Shown here piece after piece: positions 7,780 through 18,061 of a stretch of DNA of 64,000 nucleotides. A program made the position numbers and the translations under genes. The notes below the pieces were generated by a model. It was given only the letters and a program-made list of their open reading frames with translations. It had not been told where the DNA came from and did not search any database. How positions within the stretch are numbered: position 1 is the stretch's first letter; every line of letters starts with the position of its first letter. This DNA comes from Burkholderia pyrrocinia. GTDB lineage: Bacteria; Pseudomonadota; Gammaproteobacteria; Burkholderiales; Burkholderiaceae. The stretch lies in assembly GCF_018417535.1 (NCBI RefSeq), contig NZ_CP070979.1:806001-870000 (forward strand), read 5' to 3'.

Positions 7780-10141
7780 TTCCGCTACCGGCCCGTGCGA
7801 CGCCGCGCGCGGTGGCATCGTCGCCCGCGTCAACGCATGGGCGATCGCGCTGCTCGTCGATGTCGCGTTGTCGGTCGCCGTCTGCGCGCCGCGCGACGCC
7901 GATGCGCAACTGCAAAGCGCCGCGGCGGAACCCTACCGGATCGGCGACGCGTGGGGGCTGCACATCGCGTCGCTGCTCGTCGAACATCCGCTCGCGGCCG
8001 GCCAGGTCGCGACGACGTTCGGGATCGGCGCGACGGTCACCGGCACCGTCGACCAGGACCTGTCGCTGCACGGCAGTGCCGAATTGCGTCGCGGCCCGTC
8101 GGTCGTGAAGGCCGACGCGATCCACTACGACGCCGACACCGACACGGCCGACGCGTACGGCCACGTGCAGGTCGTCCACGACGGCAACGCGTTTGCCGGC
8201 CCCGACGCGCATCTGCAGCTCGACAGCGTCGAAGGCACGATGACCTCGCCGCACTACCGCTTCAACCTGACGGGCGGCGCGGGCTCCGGCACGCGCGTCG
8301 ACCTGCTCGACGACTCGCGCGAGGTCGTCTACGACGGCACGTACACGACCTGCCATTGCACGAACGATCCGGCGTGGTACCTCAGAGCGTCGCGACTCGA
8401 TCTCGACAATGTGGCGGGCGTTGGTGTCGCGCACGACGGCGTGCTTTACTTCGCGGGCTTGCCGCTGTTCGCGTCGCCGTGGATGTCGTTTCCGCTGAAC
8501 GACCAGCGCCAGACCGGGATCCTGCCGCCCACGTTCTCGATCAGCTCGACGAACGGCTATGACATCGCGGTCCCGATCTATTTCAATCTCGCGCCCGACC
8601 ACGACCTGACGGTCACGCCACGGCTGATGACCAAGCGCGGCGCGATGCTGACGACCGACTACCGCTACCTGAGCCCGACCTATTCCGGCTCGCTGTCCGT
8701 CAGCGTGCTGCCGGACGACGCGACGACGCACACCAACCGCTACTCGATCACGTTCCAGCATCGCGAGAACCTCGGCAACGGCTTCGCCGCGTATGCGAAC
8801 TACAACCGCGTGTCCGACGCGTCGGTGCCATCGGACTTCTCGAGCGCGAACTCGCTCGTCGTCGGCTCGCAGACGCTGTTCCAGCAGGAAGCGGGCGTGA
8901 CCTACAACCACGGACCGTGGTCCGTGCTCGCGCGCGTGCAGAACTGGCAATCGTTCACGACCACGCCGCCGTACAACCGCGAACCGGAGCTCCACGCGAA
9001 ATACACGCGCTACAACGTCGGCGGCTTCGATTTCGGCGCCGACGTGAACGCGACACGCTTCACGATCCCGACCGCGGATTCAACCGAAGGCAACCGGCTG
9101 ACGTTCGACACCTATGTCAGTTACCCGATCGTGGCACCCGGCTGGACCGTGACGCCGAAACTCCAGTGGCACGCGGCGTCGTACGATCTCACGTCGATCG
9201 GCAGCGACGCGCCGGCCGGGCAACCGAGGAACTTCACCGTCAACGTGCCGACCGCGAGCCTCGACATGGGCACCACGTTCGAGCGCGCGGTCCGGCTGTT
9301 CGGCATCGACATGATCCAGACGCTCGAGCCGAGGCTGTACTACGTCTATACGCCGTACCGCAACCAGACCTTCGTGCCCGCGTTCGACACCGCGCCGCTC
9401 GACTTCGGTCTCGCGGAGATCTTCACGAGCAACCGCTTCGTCGGCGGCGACCGCGTGAGCGACATGAATCGGTTGACGGCCGGCGTCACCACGCGATTCG
9501 TCGATGCCGGAAGCGGCACCGAACTCGCACGCTTCGTGCTCGCGCAGGAGTATTACTTTCGCGCATCGCAAGTCACGATGCCGGGCGACACGCCGCCGAC
9601 GGTCGGCCCGTCCGACGTGATCGCCGGCACCGCGTTCCATATCGGCACCGGCCTCGAGCTGCAGCAGGCGGTCGAATACAACCAGTCGAGCAACGAGCTG
9701 ACCCAGGCCACGGCCGGCATCGACTGGAAGCCGACCGCCGGCAAGGTGATCAATCTCGCGTACCTGTATGCGCGTGCGAACGCGACGCTCGACGACGGGC
9801 CCGAGAACCAGATGCTGCTGTCCGCGCAATGGCCGCTGACGCCTGCGTTGTCGGGCGTCGGCTCGGTCGACTACGACCTGGCCGCGCACCGGCTGGTCAG
9901 CGGGCTGCTCGGGTTCCAGTATGCGGCCGACTGCTGGGCCGTCAGCGTCGCGCTGCAGAAGTACACGAACTACAACGGGACGACGTCGCCGACCACCGGC
10001 ACGCGTGTGCTGGTCCAGTTGCAGCTCAACGGGCTGAGCCGCATCGACAACGGGCTGCTGCAGCAATTCCGCGCGAACGTGCCCGGTTATTCGACGCCGA
10101 CGCTGCCGGCGCCGACGTCGCGGTTCACGGATTATCCGTAA
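7763..10141 (+). CDS. lptD: LptD-like LPS-assembly outer-membrane protein
   Basis: 792 residues from a TTG that overlaps the bamA-like stop by 17 bp; no ATG or GTG lies close to the signal sequence (VNAWAIALLVDVALSVAVC), so a rare start and translational coupling are likely. After the signal comes an OstA/LptA-like jellyroll (VKADAIHYDADTDTADAYGHV, about residues 110-200), then the LptD barrel with LFASPWMSFPLNDQRQTGIL and YFNLAPDHDLTVTPRLMTKRG, which are strongly diagnostic. Cys residues near 195 and late in the barrel fit the inter-domain disulfides of the family. LptD translocates LPS to the cell surface. The housekeeping copy is normally beside surA/pdxA; this is a second, accessory copy. 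Confidence 0.9.
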   Translation: MARRSDSATGPCDAARGGIVARVNAWAIALLVDVALSVAVCAPRDADAQLQSAAAEPYRIGDAWGLHIASLLVEHPLAAGQVATTFGIGATVTGTVDQDLSLHGSAELRRGPSVVKADAIHYDADTDTADAYGHVQVVHDGNAFAGPDAHLQLDSVEGTMTSPHYRFNLTGGAGSGTRVDLLDDSREVVYDGTYTTCHCTNDPAWYLRASRLDLDNVAGVGVAHDGVLYFAGLPLFASPWMSFPLNDQRQTGILPPTFSISSTNGYDIAVPIYFNLAPDHDLTVTPRLMTKRGAMLTTDYRYLSPTYSGSLSVSVLPDDATTHTNRYSITFQHRENLGNGFAAYANYNRVSDASVPSDFSSANSLVVGSQTLFQQEAGVTYNHGPWSVLARVQNWQSFTTTPPYNREPELHAKYTRYNVGGFDFGADVNATRFTIPTADSTEGNRLTFDTYVSYPIVAPGWTVTPKLQWHAASYDLTSIGSDAPAGQPRNFTVNVPTASLDMGTTFERAVRLFGIDMIQTLEPRLYYVYTPYRNQTFVPAFDTAPLDFGLAEIFTSNRFVGGDRVSDMNRLTAGVTTRFVDAGSGTELARFVLAQEYYFRASQVTMPGDTPPTVGPSDVIAGTAFHIGTGLELQQAVEYNQSSNELTQATAGIDWKPTAGKVINLAYLYARANATLDDGPENQMLLSAQWPLTPALSGVGSVDYDLAAHRLVSGLLGFQYAADCWAVSVALQKYTNYNGTTSPTTGTRVLVQLQLNGLSRIDNGLLQQFRANVPGYSTPTLPAPTSRFTDYP

Positions 10142-10183
10142 GGCAATTTACGCGACTCGGCGAAGAACCAGCCCGCCATTCGC

Positions 10184-10552
10184 CTACGACGGCTCCGAAT
10201 CCAGGAACACATAGAGCGCGGCAATCTTCCCGTCGCGCACGATGATCACGTCGACGCCCGTGTATTCGGGCGCTTCGCCACGCGGGCCGGAGCCCCACGC
10301 CACGCGACCCGCGTTGTGGAGTGCCTGCGGCTTGCCATGCGCGGTATAGACGAAATGAGGATGCGTCGCGCGCAGATCGCCGGCGAACTTGTCGAGCGCG
10401 TCGTGTCCGACGAACGTGCCGGGCGGCACGTAGAGCACGCAGTCGTCGGTATAAAGCGCTTCGATCGCGGCACGGCGGCGCGCCGCGTCGCCCTCGCCGA
10501 AGACTTCCTGCAGATTGCGTTCGAGCAGTTCATGGATACGGTCGTTCATCAT
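10184..10552 (-). CDS. SnoaL/NTF2-like protein
   Basis: A 122-residue protein of the size and pattern of SnoaL-like (NTF2-fold) proteins: an N-terminal helix with IEALYTDDCVLYVPPG, then FVGHDAL, and the closing strands VDVIIVRDGKIAALYVFLDSEPS. Such proteins are polyketide cyclases, epoxide hydrolase-like enzymes or orphan ligand binders; substrate cannot be read from sequence. A GGAG lies just upstream and fits either of the two adjacent ATGs. It is 51 bp downstream of, and on the same strand as, the glutathione S-transferase gene, so the two are probably co-transcribed. Confidence 0.82.
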   Translation of the reverse strand: MMNDRIHELLERNLQEVFGEGDAARRRAAIEALYTDDCVLYVPPGTFVGHDALDKFAGDLRATHPHFVYTAHGKPQALHNAGRVAWGSGPRGEAPEYTGVDVIIVRDGKIAALYVFLDSEPS

Positions 10553-10603
10553 CGTTCTCCTGAATAAATGAAATGAGGTGAATCGCCAGATAGCGCGGTC
10601 GCG

Positions 10604-11293
10604 TCACCGCGCGAGTGCCAGTGTCTTTTCGACGGCTGCGACGACCGCCGGGCGCGCGGCAATTTCGTCGTACCAGCGCGCAACGGACGGAAAGCGATCG
10701 AGGGTCGCGCCGATCGCCTGATGGCGCCACATCCATCCGAAGTGCGCGATGTCCGCGATGCTGTACGCATCGCCCGCCACGTATCGGCCGCGTTCGAGCA
10801 CGTGATCGAGCACACCGAGCGCGCGCTCCACATCCGCCAGCGCACGCGCTTTCGCGTCCGGTTGAGGCGACGCGGCGATCGCCACCCGGAACGCCTGCAG
10901 GAATGCGGGGCTCAACGCCGATGCATGGAAAAAGAGCTGTTCGAACACCTTGCCGCGCTGCAGGCCGTCCTTCGGGAGCAGTTGTCCGGTCTTCTCCGCC
11001 AGGTAGACCAGGATCGCGGCCGACTCGCTCAGCACGATGTCGCCATCCGCGTGGGCCGAGCGATCGACCAGCACCGGGACCTTGGCATCGGGATTCATTG
11101 CCCTGAACGCGTCGGTCTTCTGCTCGCCCCGGCACAGATCGACCGGCACGAGCCGATAGTCGACGCCCATCTCTTCCAGCGCGATGGGCACCTTGACGCT
11201 GTTGGGCGTCGCGAATGCGAACACTTCAAGCGTGATCGTATCGGGATCGCCGCCGGTAGCGACGGCATTCTTTCCTTCGAGTTTGGGTTCCAT
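10604..11293 (-). CDS. glutathione S-transferase family protein
   Basis: 229 residues. The thioredoxin-like N-terminal domain starts near residue 20 (TLEVFAFATPNSVKVPIALEE), carries the cis-Pro segment KVPVLVD and the SNAIL/SxAI-type motif LSESAAILVYLAEKTG that contacts glutathione. The alpha-helical C-terminal domain includes GRYVAGDAYSIADIAHFGW. It belongs to the YfcG/GST_N_3-like bacterial group that conjugates or reduces with glutathione in the cytosol. It is divergent from the LysR gene at 11380, with a LysR-type box in between, which suggests that LysR controls it, and it leads a two-gene unit with the SnoaL-like gene. Confidence 0.92.
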   Translation of the reverse strand: MEPKLEGKNAVATGGDPDTITLEVFAFATPNSVKVPIALEEMGVDYRLVPVDLCRGEQKTDAFRAMNPDAKVPVLVDRSAHADGDIVLSESAAILVYLAEKTGQLLPKDGLQRGKVFEQLFFHASALSPAFLQAFRVAIAASPQPDAKARALADVERALGVLDHVLERGRYVAGDAYSIADIAHFGWMWRHQAIGATLDRFPSVARWYDEIAARPAVVAAVEKTLALAR

Positions 11294-11354
11294 GATTCAT
11301 CTCTGCGTTGAGGTGAGACAAATGTATGGCCCTGTGCTATTTTTCGAAACAGAA

Positions 11355-11369
11355 ATGATTGCAAATCAT
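11355..11369. promoter_or_regulatory. LysR-type T-N11-A box between gst and lysR
   Basis: ATGATT-GCA-AATCAT, a perfect 6-3-6 dyad containing T-N11-A, located 10 bp before the LysR start and about 60 bp before the divergent GST start. This is the expected position for autoregulation and target control. Confidence 0.6.
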
Positions 11370-11379
11370 CGTTGCAAAA

Positions 11380-12315
11380 ATGTCGATGTCCAAACTGCCG
11401 GATTTTGAAGGCTTCGCGATGTTCGCGAAGGTTGCCGAAGAAGGCTCGTTCGCCGCCGCGGCGACGGCGATGGGCGTGTCGGTCGCGACGGTCTCACGTG
11501 CCGTGACGCGCCTCGAGGAGCGGCTCGGCGGGCGCCTGTTCAACCGCACGTCGCGACGGCTCGCGCTCACCGATTACGGCCATACGCTGATCGAACGTGC
11601 GGCGAAGCTCTACACCGATGCGGAAGAAACCGAGGATTTCGCGCGCGAGACGTCGAGCCGGCCGCGCGGCCTCGTGAAGCTGGCGGCGCCGCTGTCGTTC
11701 GGCGCGCGCTGGGTTGCGCCGCTGCTGCCCGCGTTCTTCGAGCTCTACCCGGACATCGCCGTCGACCTGCATCTGACCGATGCGCAGTCCGACCTGATCG
11801 GCGACGGCTTCGACGCCGCGCTGCGGATCGCGATCCTCGAAGATTCGTCGCTCGTCGCGCGGCTCATTGCGCCGGTTCGCCGCTTTGTCGTCGCGTCGCC
11901 GGCCTATCTGTCGCGCCATGGCCGTCCGCGGCATCCGCACGAGCTCGGCGCCCATCCGTGCCTGACGTACGCAAACCGGAGCCAGCGCGACGTCTGGCGC
12001 TTTACCCGCCAGGACGGCGAAACCTGCGCGGTCACGCCCGGCGGGATGCTGCGCGGCACCAGCGTGGAAGCGCTGCTGCCGACGGTACTCGCGGGGCTGG
12101 CGATCACCGAGCTGCCCGAGTTCGCCGCGACGCAGTATTTCGCGGACCGGCAACTCGAACCGATCCTGACCGACTGGCGCTTGCCCGAAGGCGGCCTGTA
12201 CTTCGTCACGCCTTCCGCCCGTGCGCGACCGGCGAAGGTCAGCGCACTCGCCGATTTCTTCATCGCGAGGCTGGCCACGGCCGAGTGGCGCACGCCGGTC
12301 AAGCGATCGCGCTAG
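11380..12315 (+). CDS. LysR-family transcriptional regulator, divergent from gst
   Basis: About 311 residues. N-terminal winged helix-turn-helix (FAKVAEEGSFAAAATAMGVSVATVSRAVTRLEERLGGRLFNRTSRRLALT) followed by a periplasmic-binding-like effector domain. This belongs to the PA2220/DsdC-like group common in Burkholderia. I chose ATG 11380; the frame is open to 11359 without a better start. The divergent GST-SnoaL unit and the dyad at 11355-11369 suggest it regulates that unit, probably in response to an electrophile or xenobiotic (inference). Confidence 0.92.
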   Translation: MSMSKLPDFEGFAMFAKVAEEGSFAAAATAMGVSVATVSRAVTRLEERLGGRLFNRTSRRLALTDYGHTLIERAAKLYTDAEETEDFARETSSRPRGLVKLAAPLSFGARWVAPLLPAFFELYPDIAVDLHLTDAQSDLIGDGFDAALRIAILEDSSLVARLIAPVRRFVVASPAYLSRHGRPRHPHELGAHPCLTYANRSQRDVWRFTRQDGETCAVTPGGMLRGTSVEALLPTVLAGLAITELPEFAATQYFADRQLEPILTDWRLPEGGLYFVTPSARARPAKVSALADFFIARLATAEWRTPVKRSR

Positions 12316-12690
12316 ACGCTCATTGCGGGTTCGTGCACGTCCGTTCGGCGCTTCGATATCGATGCACCAACCGCGGCCATGGCGCGTTGCGCTACGCCGT
12401 GTCGTACGCGGCCAGGTAGCGACGCACGCACGCAAACGCCCGATTCAGCGCGACAGCACCGCTGAAACCCGTGTCGTTTACAACCGGATTACGGGCGCAT
12501 GACCGATAGTCGGTTGCGCCTGTTTCTCTAAACTGGGTCACACAACATACCTGCCCGGTGTCACCCGCTGCGCGCGTCGCTTCACCGACATCGAGGCACC
12601 CCCGAGACATCCGCCTTCGCTGTCCATCGGCCCGCATACGTTACTGAATTCCAGCCCGGCCGGCTGCCAAGGCAATTCCAGGAGCGTTCA
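12316..12690. other. intergenic gap before truncated permease
   Basis: 375 bp with no supported gene. The last part carries the AGGAG ribosome site (12680-12684) of the truncated permease at 12691. A short dyad, ACCGA-TAG-TCGGT, lies near 12500. Nothing else stands out. Confidence 0.4.
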
Positions 12691-12996
12691 TTGAGCCCGT
12701 CGCAAGCGCACCCCGCGAAAGCCCGGTCTTCGCGCCAGTCCGTCAAGCTGGATGACATCACGATCGTCGACCCGGCCGTCCTCAAGCGCGCGGTCGGCGC
12801 GATGGCGTTCGGCAATGCGATGGAATGGTTCGACTTCGGCGTGTACAGCTATATCGCCGTCACGCTCGGCAAGGTGTTCTTCCCGTCCAGCAGCCCGTCC
12901 GCGCAGTTGCTCGCGACCTTCGGCACGTTCGCGGCCGCGTTCCTCGTGCGTCCGCTCGGCGGCATGGTGTTCGGCCCGCTCGGCGACCGCGCATAG
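12691..12996 (+). pseudogene. 5' remnant of ProP-type MFS (proline/betaine or metabolite:H+) permease
   Basis: Only 101 codons remain of a gene that normally encodes about 450-550 residues. The fragment has the correct N-terminus of the ProP-like metabolite:H+ symporter family (AMAFGNAMEWFDFGVYSYIA, then LATFGTFAAAFLVRPLGG and the loop motif GPLGDR) with an intact TTG start and AGGAG ribosome site. The family signature normally continues GDRIGRQ; here the sequence reads GDRA and stops, and the following DNA does not continue the permease. So this is a 3' truncation caused by deletion or insertion, with only about two membrane segments left and no expected transport activity. Confidence 0.85.
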
Positions 12997-13063
12997 CGCC
13001 GCGCCATCACGTCTTCACGTTCGTGCGCCTTCAGGTGGAGTAAGGGCACCACAGATGCAAATA

Positions 13064-13095
13064 CGGCGCCGGACAACCTCGGTCGTCCGGCGCCG
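13064..13095 (-). terminator. hairpin downstream of dctM
   Basis: A perfect 11-bp stem (CGGCGCCGGAC and its complement) with a 10-nt loop, starting about 20 nt after the dctM stop on the minus strand and followed there by TATTTGC. A weak U-tract, but position and stability fit the operon terminator. Confidence 0.6.
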
Positions 13096-13115
13096 CAGTC
13101 GGGCGAAGCGTGCGA

Positions 13116-14468
13116 TCAGAACACCGCGTGCCCGCTGATGACGCTCGGCAGCCAGGTCGAGAAGAACGGCAGGTACGTGACGATGTTGATCGCACTGAAG
13201 ATCGCGAGGTAGTACGGCCACGCCATCTTCGTGGTCTCGCCGATCGACACGTTGCCGATCGCGCATCCGACGAACTGCACCGAACCGATCGGCGGGTGCA
13301 CGAGGCCGAGCGAGCAGTTCAGCAGCAGCATGATCCCGAACTGAACCGGACCGACGCCGCACGCCATCGCGATCGGCAGGAACAGCGGCGTCGTGATCAG
13401 GATGTGCGCGGCCATGTCGACGAACGTGCCGAGGAACACCTGGATGATGTTGATGTACAGCAGCATCAGCCAAGGAGCTGCGGTCGACTGCTTCAGCAGC
13501 CCTTCGATCGCATCCGGAATCTCCAGGTACGACATCTGGAAGCGCAGCATGTTGGACACCGCGATCAGCAGCAGCACGACGCCCGTCGTGCGCGCCGCAT
13601 GCGACAGCGCGCGGCGCAGCTTCGCGACCGTCAGCGTCCGGTAGACGATCGCGGTCAGCACGAGCGAGTACACGACGGCGATCGCGGCCGCTTCGGTCGC
13701 GGTCGCAATCCCCTTCGCGACGCACACGAGGATGATCGCGATCACCATCAGCCCGGGCACCGCGCCGACGAAGCTGCGCAGCACCGCATACCAGCCGGGA
13801 AACGCGGGCAGCGCGGACGAGCCGTCCGCACGGCGCGGATAGTCGTGACGCACGGCCTGCCAGTACGCGGCGGCGAGCACGAAGCCCATCACCCACAACA
13901 CCGGCAGCAGCCCCGAGAACAGCAGGTCGCCGATCGACACGCCGCTCACCGGCTGGCCGTGCAGCATCCCCGTGATCCCCTGCGCGGCGAACGCGTAGAT
14001 GATCATGTTCGTCGACGTCGGCATCAGCGCGCCGGCGAGCGACGCATGCGTCGTCACGTTGACGGCGTACGCGGCGCTGTAGCCTTCGCGCTTCATCAGC
14101 GGGATCACCACGCCGCCCATCGCGGACGTATCGGCGGTCGGCGAGCCCGACACGCCGCCGAACAGCGTGCACGCGACGACGTTCGCCATCCCGAGGCCGC
14201 CGCGGAAATGGCCGACGGTCGCCTGCGCGAAGCGCAGGATCCGGTCCGCGATGCCGCCGTGCAGCATCAGCTCGCCGGAGAAGATGAAGAACGGCACCGC
14301 GAGGAACGAGAACGCGTTCATCCCCGAGATCATCGCCTGCATCGCGGTCGCGATCGGCAAGCCTTCGACCATATAGGTCAGCACGCAGGCTATCCCGAGC
14401 GCGAACGACACGGGCACGCCGAGCACGAGGAAAATCAGAAAACTGACGGACAGGATCGCGAGTTCCAT
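13116..14468 (-). CDS. dctM: TRAP transporter large permease, DctM family
   Basis: 450 residues, very hydrophobic, with the about 12 membrane segments of the DctM/SiaM large subunit. Family landmarks are visible: LGVPVSFALG near the N-terminus, MNAFSFLAVPFFIFSGELM, GGVSGSPTADTSAMG (the conserved substrate and ion-binding region) and LGLVHPPIGSVQFV near the C-terminus. It drives sodium-coupled uptake of an organic acid delivered by the binding protein. It is the last gene of a three-gene operon, with 4 bp between the dctQ stop and this ATG. The substrate (C4-dicarboxylate, sugar acid or aromatic acid) cannot be fixed from the sequence. Confidence 0.95.
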   Translation of the reverse strand: MELAILSVSFLIFLVLGVPVSFALGIACVLTYMVEGLPIATAMQAMISGMNAFSFLAVPFFIFSGELMLHGGIADRILRFAQATVGHFRGGLGMANVVACTLFGGVSGSPTADTSAMGGVVIPLMKREGYSAAYAVNVTTHASLAGALMPTSTNMIIYAFAAQGITGMLHGQPVSGVSIGDLLFSGLLPVLWVMGFVLAAAYWQAVRHDYPRRADGSSALPAFPGWYAVLRSFVGAVPGLMVIAIILVCVAKGIATATEAAAIAVVYSLVLTAIVYRTLTVAKLRRALSHAARTTGVVLLLIAVSNMLRFQMSYLEIPDAIEGLLKQSTAAPWLMLLYINIIQVFLGTFVDMAAHILITTPLFLPIAMACGVGPVQFGIMLLLNCSLGLVHPPIGSVQFVGCAIGNVSIGETTKMAWPYYLAIFSAINIVTYLPFFSTWLPSVISGHAVF

Positions 14469-14472
14469 GGCG

Positions 14473-16484
<2,012 letters not shown>

Positions 16485-17576
16485 TCACGTCTGCATGACC
16501 AGCGACGTCAGTTGCGCCGCGCGCGCCACATCCGTCTTCGTGTAGATCGATTTGATCTGCGCGCGGACCGTGCCGATCGACACGCCGCGCAGCGCAGCGC
16601 ATTCCTGCGGCGACAGCCCGTCGCAGCACAGCAGCACGGCGAGCTCGGCTTCGGCCGACGACAGGCCGTAGAACACGCGCAGCCGCTGCGCGCGGGCCGA
16701 CGGCGAACGCAGATCGGCGGCGGTCATCAGTGCCGCGACGCCGGGCCGTTCACGCAGGAGGCGCGACTGTTCGGGAATCGGCATCAGCGCGAGCGACAAC
16801 GGTTCGCCCGTCGCGCGCCGCAGCAACAACCCGCCGCGCGCGAACGCGTGCCGCCATTGCGCATCGTCGACGCAGCCTTCCGGCGCAAAACGCCCGTTCA
16901 CGATCCGCATCGCCGGTTCCGCCGCGATCAGTTGATCGGCTGCGCGGTTCGTGTAACGCAGTTCGCGTTGCTCGCCGAGCAGGAACACCGGCACCGGAAT
17001 TGCATCGAGCGCCGATTCCGCGGCGGCCACGCGCGCTTCGAGTTCCCCGATGCGCGCCTGGACCCGCAGCGCACGGGCGATATGCGTGCCCATGATTTCG
17101 ATCGTGCGGCGCTGATCGTCGGAAAGCCCTTGCGATTCGGGGCCGCTCTGGACGCTGAGGAATGCGCCGGCCCCCGCTTCGCGATGGATATACAGGCCCG
17201 AGATGCTGCCGAGCCCGAAAGGACGCAGGAATTCCTGATAGAACACGCTGTGCGCGCGCTGTTGCGGGGACAGGTGCCTGACGTCCTCGAACCAGCGGCC
17301 TGCCGGCCAGTTGCCGGCGATCGGCACGACCGGGTCGTACCGGTAGAACTCGGTGTTGTAGGTGTGGTAACACGCGGTGACCCATGACGCGTCGTCGCCG
17401 GCCGCCTGTTCGATCGCCGGCACCCTCGCCGCGTCGTCGAACGACAGCAGCGTGGCCATGCGCACGCCGACCGTCGATCGCAGTCCGTCCAGCACCGCTT
17501 CCCATCGTTGATCGCCCAGTGCCGCAGCGTAGATGTCATCGATCCATGCCGATGGAATCAATCCGTTCAGTTGCAT
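16485..17576 (-). CDS. LuxR-type helix-turn-helix regulator
   Basis: 363 residues from ATG 17576; the frame continues upstream to a TTG at 17630. The C-terminal about 60 residues form a LuxR/GerE DNA-binding domain (YGLSSAEAELAVLLCCDGLSPQECAALRGVSIGTVRAQIKSIYTKTDV). The N-terminal 300 residues are a sensory region of PAS/GAF-like type, with RYTNRAADQLIA resembling a PAS core; there is no acyl-homoserine-lactone-binding signature. Such proteins are common in Burkholderia and respond to unknown ligands. It is transcribed toward the TRAP operon but 456 bp away, so co-regulation is possible yet unproven. Confidence 0.88.
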   Translation of the reverse strand: MQLNGLIPSAWIDDIYAAALGDQRWEAVLDGLRSTVGVRMATLLSFDDAARVPAIEQAAGDDASWVTACYHTYNTEFYRYDPVVPIAGNWPAGRWFEDVRHLSPQQRAHSVFYQEFLRPFGLGSISGLYIHREAGAGAFLSVQSGPESQGLSDDQRRTIEIMGTHIARALRVQARIGELEARVAAAESALDAIPVPVFLLGEQRELRYTNRAADQLIAAEPAMRIVNGRFAPEGCVDDAQWRHAFARGGLLLRRATGEPLSLALMPIPEQSRLLRERPGVAALMTAADLRSPSARAQRLRVFYGLSSAEAELAVLLCCDGLSPQECAALRGVSIGTVRAQIKSIYTKTDVARAAQLTSLVMQT

Positions 17577-17846
17577 CTGGCTACCCCGCGCCGTGCGTTT
17601 TTGTCGAACGTCTGCGCGAATCTTACTCAACCGGCGGCATTGTTCAAATTGCCGGTGTGCATTTGATTCGAAATACCACGTTTGTTACCGTTTCTCGTCA
17701 GACGTAATGACCTTTCTCGACAAACTTTCGATTCCTTTCCGCACAAAAGATCAGGGCCTTCGCACTCGACGACGCCGATCGGGACGGCAGCGCACGTCCG
17801 TGGCATTCATCGCGACGCCGGCTTTTCATCGGGATCGGCGTATGTC

Positions 17847-17939
17847 ATGATGCAGCGCATGAAGATCCGAAACGCCGCGACCCACCTGCACCATCACCAC
17901 GGACGCCCGCTGTTGCGCCGTGGTTCGTTTCGCATCTAG
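17847..17939 (+). CDS. histidine-rich leader peptide of a his-type attenuator
   Basis: A 30-codon open frame (alternative starts at 17850 and 17859). It contains the run H-L-H-H-H-H, five His codons in six, at 17883-17900 and ends in TAG at 17937. It lies 122 bp before the hisC-type gene and is followed by an intrinsic terminator. This matches the logic of the enterobacterial his leader, in which ribosome stalling on His codons senses charged histidinyl-tRNA. The sequence is not homologous to the E. coli leader; the call rests on the codon run, position and RNA stems. Confidence 0.82.
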   Translation: MMQRMKIRNAATHLHHHHGRPLLRRGSFRI

Positions 17940-17984
17940 TCATTGAATCGGGAGCTTTCCCGATCGGGACAACGACCAAGGCGC
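17896..17984 (+). promoter_or_regulatory. alternative RNA stems of the hisC attenuator
   Basis: Segment 1 (ACCACGG, 17896-17902) overlaps the last His codons and pairs perfectly with segment 2 (CCGTGGT, 17918-17924). Segment 2 with its flank (GCGCC, 17915-17919) can instead pair with GGCGC (17980-17984), the 5' arm of the terminator. A ribosome stalled on the His codons would mask segment 1, free segment 2 and block the terminator. A further hairpin, ATCGGGA/TCCCGAT (17947-17964), lies between. Confidence 0.7.
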
Positions 17985-18005
17985 CTCCGGCGCCTTTTTT
18001 GTTTT
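17978..18005 (+). terminator. intrinsic terminator (attenuator) before hisC-type gene
   Basis: A perfect 8-bp stem AAGGCGCC/GGCGCCTT with a 3-nt loop TCC, followed by a T-rich run (six T, G, five T, of which the first two also pair). It lies between the leader peptide and the aminotransferase gene, on the same strand, so it acts within the transcript rather than at its end. Confidence 0.9.
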
Positions 18006-18061
18006 TGGCCGCCTTGAAACCATGCTGCGCCGATCAATCGATAACGTACGGAGTGTTTTCA

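Noticed and set aside
5320..7833. 837-codon open frame on the minus strand across the bamA-like gene
   Set aside because: It is Arg/Val/Asp-rich with no domain, and lies opposite a well-supported Omp85 gene. This is typical of high-GC antisense frames.
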